The notes under the pieces were generated by a model. The model was given only the letters and a program-made list of their open reading frames with translations, did not search any database and was not told where the DNA came from. The position numbers and the translations under genes were made by a program. 64,000 bases of DNA, taken from contig OZ243964.1 of NCBI GenBank assembly GCA_965214635.1, positions 930,001-994,000 on the forward strand. The letters run 5' to 3'. The stretch is from Bin90 sp965214635. GTDB lineage: Bacteria; Chloroflexota; Dehalococcoidia; Lucifugimonadales; JADFKI01. Shown one piece after another: positions 25,083 to 33,541 of the stretch (its first letter is position 1; each line of letters opens with the position of its first letter).

Positions 25083-26081
25083 CTAGTTGTTGTACCTAAA
25101 CAGGATCTCCCCCACGACCGCTTCCGCGCCGTTGTCCGCCGCCAGCCGCAAGCCCGGCTCCGCCTGCGCCTTCCGCACATAGCCCAACCCAACACCATCG
25201 CTAGAAGACGGCAAAACAGCAGCAGATGTAACCGTCCCCACGCTCTTGCCGTCAACGCTCAGGCTCATCCCCTCGCCCGGCGACTGCCCCGTCCACGAAA
25301 GCTTCACCAACCGCCGCTGCACCTTCTCATAGGTGTTCAAGCGCGCCACCACCTCTTGCCCGATGTAGCAGCCCTTGTTGAAGCTGATGCAGTCCATCAG
25401 ATTCGCCTCGATCGGATTATAATCCTCGGTCAACTCGCGCCCGCTCGCCGTCGCCCCGTTGCGTATCCGCACAGCATCCAACGCCTGTTCATCCACCGCC
25501 GCCACTCCGCGCCCCATCAGCGCATCCCACAATGCCTGTCCCTGTTCCGCATCCGCTATCAGATCAAAGCCAGCAACGCCAGCAAAATCGGTGCGAATCG
25601 CCGTAACGCCCACGCCATCCACATCCAGCGAAACAGCGCCATATATCGGCAAGCCCCCCAGCGCAGGCAGCGCCTCTACCGAACCCGGCCCAGCAAGCGA
25701 AAACATCACCGTAGCACCAGTTGCGTCCGAAACCTCCACATCCTCCACGAAAGTGTAAAACTCAACCCAGTCCGCTATGCGCTCCCGAGTGTCCGCCCCC
25801 GTAAGCGCAAGCAGATGGTCTTCACAGCGCAGCACCACCAGTTTGTCTATGATGCGCCCCTTGTTCGTGGTAACCACCGTCCCAATCGCATCTCCCACCG
25901 CTAGGTCATCCAGCTTGTTGGTGGACAAGCGGTTCAGCAAATCGAGCGCATCATCGCCATCAATCCGCAGCCGTCCGGTATGCGAGCGGTCTGCGACGCC
26001 AGCGCCCGTCATCAGTGCCGCAACGCCATCCTCAGCCGACACACACACCGCCCGCTTATGCTCAAGAACTTGGCTCTGCAT
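25083..26081 (-). CDS. ygfZ: Folate-binding Fe-S maintenance protein YgfZ
   Basis: A 332-residue protein related to the glycine cleavage T-protein. The YgfZ signature K-G-C-Y-x-G-Q-E is present as FNKGCYIGQEVVARL, with the conserved cysteine. Other blocks are GVADRSHTGRLRIDGDDALD, NRLSTNKLDDLAVGDA and RIRNGATASGRELTEDYNP. YgfZ uses tetrahydrofolate to help assemble or repair certain Fe-S enzymes. ATG 26081 (MQSQVLEHKR) is preferred to 26117 because GGAGGG lies 8 bases upstream. It follows an A-type Fe-S carrier gene on the same strand by 99 bases, a pairing that fits a shared role in Fe-S metabolism. Confidence 0.9.
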   Translation of the reverse strand: MQSQVLEHKRAVCVSAEDGVAALMTGAGVADRSHTGRLRIDGDDALDLLNRLSTNKLDDLAVGDAIGTVVTTNKGRIIDKLVVLRCEDHLLALTGADTRERIADWVEFYTFVEDVEVSDATGATVMFSLAGPGSVEALPALGGLPIYGAVSLDVDGVGVTAIRTDFAGVAGFDLIADAEQGQALWDALMGRGVAAVDEQALDAVRIRNGATASGRELTEDYNPIEANLMDCISFNKGCYIGQEVVARLNTYEKVQRRLVKLSWTGQSPGEGMSLSVDGKSVGTVTSAAVLPSSSDGVGLGYVRKAQAEPGLRLAADNGAEAVVGEILFRYNN

Positions 26082-26180
26082 AACGCCGTCCCTCCGCGCA
26101 GATGCGCCACTTAACAAGACAGCCGCCCCAATCCGAGCGGCTGCCTACGCCATTAACCAGTTATCGCAACCCCACGCTGC

Positions 26181-26531
26181 CTACACGCTGAAAGAAGTGC
26201 CGCAGCCGCAGGTAGTCTTGGCATTCGGATTGTTGAACACAAACCCCTTGCCGTTCAGCCCGCCCGAGTAGTCCAACTGCGTGCCCGCGAGGAAGATGTA
26301 CGACTTCTTGTCCACATACAGCTCCATCCCGTGCCCGCTGATTATCTTGTCATTATCGCCCGGGGCATCGACGAGGTCCAGGTCATATGTCAGCCCAGAG
26401 CAGCCGCCCCCCTTCACCGCAACGCGCAAGTTGCAGCCGGGCTTCCCCGCATCCGTCGCAAACTGACGCACATGCGCCGCCGCATCAGCCGTAATCGAAA
26501 TCGTCAGCGGTTCAGGCCGCATCCTCGCCAT
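26181..26531 (-). CDS. A-type iron-sulfur carrier protein (IscA/SufA/ErpA family)
   Basis: A 116-residue member of the HesB/IscA family, which passes Fe-S clusters to apo-enzymes. The three cluster-binding cysteines are present: C44 in KGGGCSGLTYDL, and C108 and C110 in TTCGCGTSFSV. LAGTQLDYSGGLNGKGFVFNN, written here in parts as GTQLDYSGG and GFVFNNPNA, is diagnostic. Length and start are usual. No isc or suf genes are adjacent; the next gene in the same direction is ygfZ. Which of the three A-type paralogue roles it plays cannot be read from sequence alone. Confidence 0.94.
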   Translation of the reverse strand: MARMRPEPLTISITADAAAHVRQFATDAGKPGCNLRVAVKGGGCSGLTYDLDLVDAPGDNDKIISGHGMELYVDKKSYIFLAGTQLDYSGGLNGKGFVFNNPNAKTTCGCGTSFSV

Positions 26532-26645
26532 AGCATCCCCCTTATAGCAAATCGATCATCAACCCGTCTCATACCAACAACCGCACGCTCAACACGCACT
26601 AAACACATTCTACAAGCCAAACCCACCCCCGTCAATGCGCACCTC

Positions 26646-26780
26646 CACACTTTCCATCGCCAAAAAACCGCACCAGCCTATACCCCCACACTTCCATCGC
26701 CAAAAACCGCACCAGCCCATACCCCCACACTTCCATCGCCAAAAACCGCACCAGCCCATACTCCCACACTTCCATCGCCA
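26646..26780. repeat. 39-base tandem repeat, about 3.5 copies
   Basis: Copies begin at about 26646, 26687, 26726 and 26765, with a 39-base period (the first copy carries two extra bases and the last is partial). Each contains CTTCCATCGCCAAAAA and CCGCACCAGCC. The array fills most of the 300-base gap between the Fe-S carrier gene and mutS2 and ends just before the mutS2 promoter. It has no unique spacers, so it is not a CRISPR array. Confidence 0.88.
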
Positions 26781-26797
26781 AAAAAACCCAAGAACGA

Positions 26798-26825
26798 TTC
26801 ACACCCCGCAGATTCCTGATAAAAT
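26798..26825 (+). promoter_or_regulatory. Probable mutS2 promoter, possibly leaderless
   Basis: The -35 box TTCACA (26798-26803) and -10 box TAAAAT (26820-26825) are separated by 16 bases. The mutS2 ATG at 26832 is only 6 bases past the -10 box, so transcription would begin at or near the start codon. Confidence 0.5.
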
Positions 26826-26831
26826 GGAACT

Positions 26832-29261
26832 ATGCAATCATACACCACACGCCCGACAGAACCGAACATGGCTCAAGCGCCCATCGACACCCCCGACCCG
26901 CGCGCCCAAACCCTCGATCTGCTCGAATTCGCACAGATACGCACCCAGTTGGCAGAGCGCACATCGTTCCTGCCTGCGCGCCGCCTCGCGCTAGAACTAA
27001 CGCCCTCTTGGACCGACTACGAGGTCGCCCTGCTGCAAGACGAAACCGTCGACGCCCGCAAGGCACTAGACAACGGCGGAGATGTGAACCTCCACACCCG
27101 CAGCGACATATCCGAACCGGTAGCACGGGCAGCGCTCGGCAGCATCCTCACCGGCACCGAACTGCTAGCAATCGCCGAAACACTCGATGTGCACCAGACC
27201 GCCAAACGCAGCATCCTCAGCGTACAGCAGCACGCCCCCATCCTAGCCGACATCGCCAAAAGCATCCCCGACCTGCGCGAAATCCCCCGCCAAATCCGCC
27301 GCCGCATCGGCCCGCGCGGCGAAGTGATGGACGACGCCACGCACACCCTCCGCGCAATCCGCAGCCAAATGCGCCACGCATACCAACGCGTTACCCACTC
27401 CCTCAACTCCCTCATCCAAGCCACACAAGCCGACAACGCCCTGCAAGACGATGTAATATCCATCCGCAACGACCGCCTCGTGCTCCAAGTCAAGGCTGAA
27501 ATGCGAAGCCGCATCCCCGGCATCGTACACGACGCCTCCAACACCGGCGCAACGCTCTTCGTAGAACCATTCAGCACCGTAGAAATGGGCAACGAATGGC
27601 GCGAACTCATACTCGCCGAAGAGCGCGAGATAAGGCAGGTGCTGCGCGACCTCTCCACCCTCGTAGGCGAACTCGCACCCGACATAACCATCGGCAACGA
27701 ACTCACAGCCCAGCTAGACTTCATCCTCGCCCGCGCCCGCTACGGCTACGCCATAAAAGCCGTCGCACCCGCAGCGCCAGATGGGGACGACAAGACCGTG
27801 CGCCTCGTCAACGCCCGCCATCCCCTGCTCGGACAAAGCGCCGTCCCTGTGAACATCAGCATCGGGCCACAATGGTCTGCCCTCATCATCACCGGCCCCA
27901 ACACCGGCGGCAAAACCGTCGCCATGAAAACCGTAGGCATCCTCGCCCTAATGCACCAAGCCGGCCTCCACATCCCCGCCGAAGAAGGCAGCATCCTGCC
28001 CGTGTTCGACGGCGTGTTCGCCGATGTCGGCGACCAACAAAGCATCCAGCAATCCGTATCCACCTTCAGCTCGCACATCCGCAATGTCATACACATCCTA
28101 AACCACGCCACACCCCAATCCCTCGTCCTGCTAGACGAACTAGGCACAAGCACCGACGCCGAAGAAGGCTCGGCGCTGGCAAAAGCAATCCTCGAGCACC
28201 TCGCATCCAACAGCGTATCCACCATAGCCACCACGCACCACCGCAGCGTAGCCGCACACGCCGAAACAACCGACCAGATGATGAACGCCAGCGTCCAGCT
28301 AGACCCCGACTCCCTCACGCCCACATATCGCCTCACGCTCGGCATCCCCGGCCGCAGCTACGCAATGGCAATCGCCGCAAGCCTAGGAATGCCTCCCGAA
28401 ATCTTGCAAAACGCACAAACCGCCATAGAGCCGCAATACCTGCGCTTCGAAGACTGGCTAACCGAGCTGCAGCGAGAACGCAACCAACTGCAAACCATGC
28501 TCCAAGACACAGAGCAGGCGCGCGCAAACGCCGAAACCCTGCGCCAACGCCTCAACCAGCAGATGGAATACCTCGAGGCGCATCGCGCAGACATACTCGA
28601 CAGCGTGCGGCGGCACATGATGGCAAAATACGAAGCCACCGAGCGCAAACTCAAGCGCGCCGAAGCCGCCCTGTCATGGACAGCGCCCAGCGCATCAGGC
28701 ACACCCGCCGCACTTGCATCCCGCCCGCGCCGCGAAGACATCGCACACCTCCGCTCCGAACTCGCCACAGCCCGTGCCGCCGCACCCGCACCCGCGCCCA
28801 TCCGCCCCGAACAGCGCGCCCTAGCCGTGGGCGACAAAGTCTTCGTGCGCGGACTAAACCTCAGCGGCGTAATCGCCTCCATCTCGCACGACCGCAAGGA
28901 AGCAGACATAGGCATCGGCAGCGTGCGAATTCAGGTGCAACTCTCCCGTCTGTCCCTAATCGAAGCCCAACCCGAACCTCCCGCCCCCGAAGTCCGCTTC
29001 GACCTCAGCCCCATGCTCGGCTCAAGCGAACTAGACATCCGCGGCATGCGCGCCGAAGAGTCGTTAGCACAATTGGAACAGTTCCTAGACAAAGCAGTAC
29101 GCGACGGCTTCACTTCGGTTCGCATCATCCACGGCAAGGGCAAAGGCATCCTGCGAAATGTCGTCCGGGAGCATCTGCAGCGCCACCCATTGGCGCACTC
29201 ATTCGAAGCCGAAGCGCGCGAACGCGGTGGCGACGGCGCAACACTGGTGCAGCTAGCATGA
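26832..29261 (+). CDS. mutS2: MutS2 endonuclease/ATPase
   Basis: An 809-residue MutS2 protein, which acts on branched DNA or stalled, collided ribosomes. The core has the MutS ATPase: Walker A ITGPNTGGKTVAMKTVG, the DVGDQQSIQQSVSTFSSH segment, Walker B SLVLLDELGTSTDAEEGSAL and the ATTHH switch. A long coiled coil follows (roughly 520-640). Near 690 is a KOW-like stretch (VGDKVFVRGLNLSGVI). The C-terminal 80 residues are a Smr nuclease domain with LDIRGMRAEE and IIHGKGKGILR. A second in-frame ATG at 26868 is possible. The last 4 bases overlap the DUF192 gene, so mutS2, DUF192 and fmt form one translationally coupled unit. Confidence 0.95.
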   Translation: MQSYTTRPTEPNMAQAPIDTPDPRAQTLDLLEFAQIRTQLAERTSFLPARRLALELTPSWTDYEVALLQDETVDARKALDNGGDVNLHTRSDISEPVARAALGSILTGTELLAIAETLDVHQTAKRSILSVQQHAPILADIAKSIPDLREIPRQIRRRIGPRGEVMDDATHTLRAIRSQMRHAYQRVTHSLNSLIQATQADNALQDDVISIRNDRLVLQVKAEMRSRIPGIVHDASNTGATLFVEPFSTVEMGNEWRELILAEEREIRQVLRDLSTLVGELAPDITIGNELTAQLDFILARARYGYAIKAVAPAAPDGDDKTVRLVNARHPLLGQSAVPVNISIGPQWSALIITGPNTGGKTVAMKTVGILALMHQAGLHIPAEEGSILPVFDGVFADVGDQQSIQQSVSTFSSHIRNVIHILNHATPQSLVLLDELGTSTDAEEGSALAKAILEHLASNSVSTIATTHHRSVAAHAETTDQMMNASVQLDPDSLTPTYRLTLGIPGRSYAMAIAASLGMPPEILQNAQTAIEPQYLRFEDWLTELQRERNQLQTMLQDTEQARANAETLRQRLNQQMEYLEAHRADILDSVRRHMMAKYEATERKLKRAEAALSWTAPSASGTPAALASRPRREDIAHLRSELATARAAAPAPAPIRPEQRALAVGDKVFVRGLNLSGVIASISHDRKEADIGIGSVRIQVQLSRLSLIEAQPEPPAPEVRFDLSPMLGSSELDIRGMRAEESLAQLEQFLDKAVRDGFTSVRIIHGKGKGILRNVVREHLQRHPLAHSFEAEARERGGDGATLVQLA

Positions 29262-30034
29262 ACAAACAGCGATGGGCAGCCACACTGACAACACTTGCAG
29301 CAGTAGCGGTGATCGTGTTCTCCGCCAACTGCGCCCAGCCACAGCAGCCCAGCGAACCAACACCCACTGCCCCAGCAGCAGCTGCCCCCAACACAGCAAT
29401 CACAGCAGTTGCCACACCAAACACGCCCGCTGCAAACCCAACACCGCGCATCACACCCACACCAACGCCCACCATACAAGCGACAGCCGTCCCCCAAGCA
29501 CCAACGCTCACACCCACACCAACACCCACTGCAAGCCCAACACCGTCGCCCAGCCCATCGCCAACCAGCACTCCCACACCCACCGCAAGCGCAACCCCAA
29601 CACCCACACCCGACGGCCCCGTGGTCATCATCGACGGCGTCCACTTCGTCGCCGAGATTGCGGACACCCCGGCGCTGCGACAACTCGGGCTTGGCGAGCG
29701 CGACAGCCTGAAAGAACAGTCCGGGATGCTGTTCGTGTTCCCCGACGGCAAAGCATCCTCATTCTGGATGCACGGAATGCGCTTCCCCCTAGATTTCATC
29801 TGGATCAGCGCCGAATGCAGCGTCGCCGACCTCACACAAGATGTACAGCACGCCCCGCCAGACACTCCCCCCGCCGAGCTTGTCATATACGGCTCACGCG
29901 CACCCGCAGCATACAACTTCGAGGTAAACGCCGGGGAAGCCCAGCGTTTCGGCATAGATGTCGGCGACGAAGTGCGCTTCGTCAACATCCAATCCGAACA
30001 AGCCGGCTGCTGTGAAAACGAGGCGTGCGAATGA
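29258..30034 (+). CDS. Secreted DUF192 protein with Thr-Pro-rich linker
   Basis: A 258-residue exported protein. A hydrophobic signal segment (LTTLAAVAVIVFSANC) with a cysteine that may be lipidated is followed by about 100 residues of Thr/Pro/Ala repeats, a surface-spanning linker. The C-terminal 130 residues are a DUF192 domain: LRQLGLGERDSLKEQSGMLF, then SFWMHGMRFPLDFIWI and the VGDEVRF end. DUF192 has no settled biochemical role. The start (ATG 29258) overlaps the mutS2 stop by 4 bases, and the end overlaps the fmt start by 4 bases. The linker style matches the LRR and peptidase proteins at the right side of the window. Confidence 0.85.
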   Translation: MNKQRWAATLTTLAAVAVIVFSANCAQPQQPSEPTPTAPAAAAPNTAITAVATPNTPAANPTPRITPTPTPTIQATAVPQAPTLTPTPTPTASPTPSPSPSPTSTPTPTASATPTPTPDGPVVIIDGVHFVAEIADTPALRQLGLGERDSLKEQSGMLFVFPDGKASSFWMHGMRFPLDFIWISAECSVADLTQDVQHAPPDTPPAELVIYGSRAPAAYNFEVNAGEAQRFGIDVGDEVRFVNIQSEQAGCCENEACE

Positions 30035-30990
30035 GCGCATCAGACCCACTGCGCATAGTGTTCATGGGGACGCCAGCATTCGCCGTCCCAACGCTCGACG
30101 CACTCGCCAACGCCGGCTACAACATCATAGGCGTGTACACCCAACCCGACAGACGCAGCGGACGCGGCAGGCGATACACGCCCTCGCCCGTAAAGCGCGC
30201 CGCACAAGCACGCAGCATCCCGGTGTTTCAACCCGCATCGCTCCGCCGCGACGCAGACGCACGCCGCCAACTCAGATTGCTTGCCCCCCAGCTCATCGTC
30301 GTAGCAGCCTACGGACTGTTCCTCCCCCCCGAAACACTCGCCGTCCCACCGCTCGGCGCGCTGAACATCCACCCGTCCCTACTCCCGCGCTACCGAGGCC
30401 CCTCCCCCGTAGCCGCCGCCATCCTCAACGGCGACACCACAACCGGCGTGTCCATCATGCAGATAGACGAAGGCATGGACTCCGGCCCTATACTAGCGCA
30501 GCGCCAAACCCCAATCCGCGATGATGAAGCAGCGGATGCGCTCACACACCGCCTGTTCGCAATGGGCGCAGCCCTGCTCGCCGACATCCTCCCGCGCTGG
30601 ACAGCAGGCGAAATCACCCCCCAACCGCAGGACGAAAACGCCGTCGTCGTTACACACCTGCTCTCAAGGCAAGACGGCGCAATAGACTGGCAGCAGCCAG
30701 CATCGCACATCGCACGCCAAGTGCGCGCATACCACCCCTGGCCCAGCAGCTTCACCCGCTGGCGCAACAGGCAGCTCAAAATCCTGCAAGCCTCTGCCGA
30801 CCACACATCGAGAGCACCATCCGTACCTGCGCCCCCCGGCAAAGTGGCACCCCTACCCGACGGCATCAGCGTCAGCTGCGGCGAGGGCATGCTGCGATTG
30901 CAGCGGGTACAGCTAGAAGGGCGGCAGGCACTCGACATCGCCGACTTCCTAAAAGGCTACCCCGATTTCGCCGAATCCCAACTCGGCTGA
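30031..30990 (+). CDS. fmt: Methionyl-tRNA formyltransferase
   Basis: A 319-residue enzyme that formylates initiator Met-tRNA using 10-formyl-tetrahydrofolate. The N-terminal catalytic domain shows RIVFMGTPAFAVPTLDAL, VYTQPDRRSGRGR and PLGALNIHPSLLPRYRGPSP, which carries the active Asn-His pair and the SLLPRYRG loop. It also has SIMQIDEGMDSGPIL with the catalytic aspartate. The C-terminal tRNA-binding domain has the usual IARQVRAYHPWP. ATG 30031 overlaps the DUF192 stop (ATGA). Placement after mutS2 is unusual, as fmt is more often next to def, which is not in this window. Confidence 0.95.
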   Translation: MSASDPLRIVFMGTPAFAVPTLDALANAGYNIIGVYTQPDRRSGRGRRYTPSPVKRAAQARSIPVFQPASLRRDADARRQLRLLAPQLIVVAAYGLFLPPETLAVPPLGALNIHPSLLPRYRGPSPVAAAILNGDTTTGVSIMQIDEGMDSGPILAQRQTPIRDDEAADALTHRLFAMGAALLADILPRWTAGEITPQPQDENAVVVTHLLSRQDGAIDWQQPASHIARQVRAYHPWPSSFTRWRNRQLKILQASADHTSRAPSVPAPPGKVAPLPDGISVSCGEGMLRLQRVQLEGRQALDIADFLKGYPDFAESQLG

Positions 30991-31066
30991 CACTGCTATA
31001 ATCCCAATAATCCCACATAATAAGAACATCACCGGCGCAACATCATCACTACTAAGGAGACAGAAT

Positions 31067-32266
31067 ATGGACAAGGCACTCGCCGGAGTCAAAATCTTGG
31101 ATATGAGCAGGGTGCAGGCAGGTCCATCCTGCGCACAGCTGCTGGCATTCCTCGGAGCAGATGTCATCAAGCTGGAAGACACCGCCGGCGGCGACAACAC
31201 CCGCTGGGAACTAGCGCACATCGACGGCATAGACAGCGTCTACTTCACCATATTCAACAACAACAAGCGCGCCATCACCCTAAACCTCAAACACCCGCGC
31301 GGCAAAGAGATCTTCGAGCGCATAGTACAGTGGGCAGATGTCTTGCTGGAAAACTTCTCAAAAGGCGTCATGGAACGGCTCGGCTTCCCCTACGAACGGC
31401 TGAACGAACTCAACCCCCGCATCATACACGCCAGCATAAAAGGCTTCGGCGAATACGGACCTTGGAGCGAATACCGCAGCTTCGAACTTTCCGCACAAGC
31501 CACCGGTGGCGCAACTGCCGCCAACGGCTACCCCGACCTGCCCCCCATAAACTCCCCCATCGGCGCAGGCGACTCCGGCACCGGCTTACACACCGCCATC
31601 GGCATCCTCGCCGCACTGCGCCAGCGCGACAACAGCGGCAAAGGCCAGCACATAGAAGTCTCCATGCAAGACGGCATCGTCAACCTCATGCGATACCGCC
31701 TCATCCGCAGCCTGTCCATCGGCGACCCAAATGTCCGCCCCGGATACCGCAGCGGCAGCAGCAACATCCCCACCATATTCCCCTGCGCCCCCGGCGGCTC
31801 CGACGACTATGTGATGATACACACCATGGGCGAACTATGGGAAACCGTCCTCGCCGTCATCGGGCGCGCCGACCTCATCGGCGACGAACGATACATAACC
31901 GTAGACAACCGCAGCGCACGCGCCGACGAAGTCCTAGAGATCATCAGCGACTGGACGATGGGACGCAGCAAGTACGACGCAATGGAAGCGCTCGCAGCCG
32001 CAGGCGTATGGTGCGGCGCAGTGCTCAGCCCCGAAGAAACCCTCACCAACGACCACCTCATCGCCCGCGAAATGGTAGTACAAGTGGACGACCCCTCACG
32101 CGGCAAATACAAGATGATCGGCTGCCCCGTCAAACTCACCAACTCCCCCGTCGAAATCACCCCAGCCCCCCTGTACAGCGAACACACCGACGAAATACTC
32201 ACCAGCCTGCTGAATGTCCCTGCCAGCGAACTGCCAGACCTGCGCGCCAACGGCGTCATCGTGTAG
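31067..32266 (+). CDS. CaiB/BaiF (family III) CoA-transferase
   Basis: A 399-residue family III CoA-transferase, which moves CoA between carboxylic acids through an aspartyl-CoA anhydride. The N-terminus reads LAGVKILDMSRVQAGPSCAQ and ADVIKLEDTAGGD. The catalytic aspartate is D169 in SPIGAGDSGTGLHTAIGI. NNNKRAITLNLKHPRGKE and GQHIEVSMQDGIVNLM are further family blocks. AAGGAG precedes ATG 31067. A -10-like TATAAT lies at 30997-31002. Substrate is not determined; formyl-CoA:oxalate, carnitine and bile acid enzymes share this fold. No acyl-CoA partner gene is adjacent, so pathway assignment is open. Confidence 0.92.
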   Translation: MDKALAGVKILDMSRVQAGPSCAQLLAFLGADVIKLEDTAGGDNTRWELAHIDGIDSVYFTIFNNNKRAITLNLKHPRGKEIFERIVQWADVLLENFSKGVMERLGFPYERLNELNPRIIHASIKGFGEYGPWSEYRSFELSAQATGGATAANGYPDLPPINSPIGAGDSGTGLHTAIGILAALRQRDNSGKGQHIEVSMQDGIVNLMRYRLIRSLSIGDPNVRPGYRSGSSNIPTIFPCAPGGSDDYVMIHTMGELWETVLAVIGRADLIGDERYITVDNRSARADEVLEIISDWTMGRSKYDAMEALAAAGVWCGAVLSPEETLTNDHLIAREMVVQVDDPSRGKYKMIGCPVKLTNSPVEITPAPLYSEHTDEILTSLLNVPASELPDLRANGVIV

Positions 32267-32322
32267 AGGGCGTGTAAGAGCGCAAAACACAGTCTAAAAC
32301 AGCCCATACCCAAAAATTTCGC

Positions 32323-33402
32323 TCACCCAAACCCCGTCAGCCGCAGCTGACGGATAGGCTCCGGCTGCGCCTCCAGCGGGTCAAAGCCAGACACGCCCAC
32401 ACCCACAAGCCGAAACGCACGCCCCCCGTGAAGCTCAGCAAGCAGCAACTCTGCCACAGGCTGCGACAAATCCTCCGCAGACTGAATCGTATAGGGCAAT
32501 GTGCGCTGCCGCGTGAAAGTCGTAAAATCCGACAGCCTCAGCTTCAACTTAACCGTGCGCCCGTGCAAATCCTTGCGCATCAGCGAACCCGCCACCCGCC
32601 CGCTGAGGCGCTCCACCACCTCTAGCAGCACATCCCTGTCGCCAGTGTCCCGAGCAAATGTCGTCTCCGCACTCACAGATTTCGTCTCCCGCCGCACCAC
32701 CACTGCGCTATCATCCTGACCCAGCGCAAGCCGCCGCATCTGTGCGCCGTGCCTGCCAAAGTTCTCCCGCAGCCAACCCTCTCGCTGCGCCGCAATCTCC
32801 CCGATGGTATGAACGCCTTCCGCCGCCAGCCGCTCAGCCGTCTTCGGCCCAACACCCCAGAGCCTGCCAGCAGGCAGCGGCGCAAGAAACCGCATCTCAC
32901 CGCCCGGCGGCACAACCGTCAAACCATCCGGCTTGTTCATATCCGACGCTATCTTGGCGACCGATTTGCTAGTCGCCACCCCGACCGAGATAGTCAGCCC
33001 AAGCTCAACCCTAACACGCCGTTTCAGCGCCCTCGCAATCGCCGCCGGTCGCTGCCCCTGACGCACAAGCTCGCCAACATCGAGATACGCCTCATCCAGC
33101 GACAGCGGCTCCACCAAAGGCGTGATGTCTCGGAAAATGCCCATAACGCGCCGAGACACATCCCGGTAGCGGTCAAAGCGCGCCCCAACACGAACCGCCT
33201 GTGGGCACAACCGAAGGGCTGTCCGCATCGGCATCGCAGAGCGCACCCCAAACGCGCGCGCCTCGTACGACGCAGACGCCACAACGCCCCGTCCCTCAGG
33301 ACTACCACCCACGACCACCGGCTTGCCGCGCAGCTCCGGAGCGTCCAACTGCTCCACAGCAGCATAGAACGCATCGAAATCTGCGTGAAGTATATGGCGC
33401 AT
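32323..33402 (-). CDS. dinB: DNA polymerase IV (Y-family)
   Basis: A 359-residue translesion polymerase. The palm has HADFDAFYAAVEQLD (metal-binding Asp residues) and EPLSLDEAYLDV (second carboxylate pair). SVGVATSKSVAKIASDMNKPDG lies at the fingers and palm, given here only by its ends SVGVATSK and DMNKPDG. The thumb has LWGVGPKTAERLAAEGV, a helix-hairpin-helix. The little finger domain follows. The C-terminus (residues 345-359) lacks a clear beta-clamp binding motif. The gene converges with the CaiB gene at its 3' end. Start ATG 33402 gives the usual MRHILHADFDAFY. It probably serves damage tolerance; no LexA-type box was recognised upstream. Confidence 0.95.
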   Translation of the reverse strand: MRHILHADFDAFYAAVEQLDAPELRGKPVVVGGSPEGRGVVASASYEARAFGVRSAMPMRTALRLCPQAVRVGARFDRYRDVSRRVMGIFRDITPLVEPLSLDEAYLDVGELVRQGQRPAAIARALKRRVRVELGLTISVGVATSKSVAKIASDMNKPDGLTVVPPGGEMRFLAPLPAGRLWGVGPKTAERLAAEGVHTIGEIAAQREGWLRENFGRHGAQMRRLALGQDDSAVVVRRETKSVSAETTFARDTGDRDVLLEVVERLSGRVAGSLMRKDLHGRTVKLKLRLSDFTTFTRQRTLPYTIQSAEDLSQPVAELLLAELHGGRAFRLVGVGVSGFDPLEAQPEPIRQLRLTGFG

Positions 33403-33541
33403 AAGACATCCCCACCGCCATATTACAACAATTGTTCCAAAATGTCAGCCCGCTAACACGCCACCATGCCGCCTTTTCCGCCACGCAAATTCGTGAAAAA
33501 ACCCCGCAGAACCAGACAGGCAACCCAACGCGAGACGCCGC

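Noticed and set aside
26646..26780. Possible CRISPR array
   Set aside because: The 39-base units are contiguous with no unique spacers and no cas genes are present; it is a simple tandem repeat.
27596..29257. Long plus-strand frame overlapping mutS2, very rich in Arg, His and Pro
   Set aside because: It is an out-of-frame shadow of mutS2; only the part from ATG 29258 encodes a real protein (DUF192).
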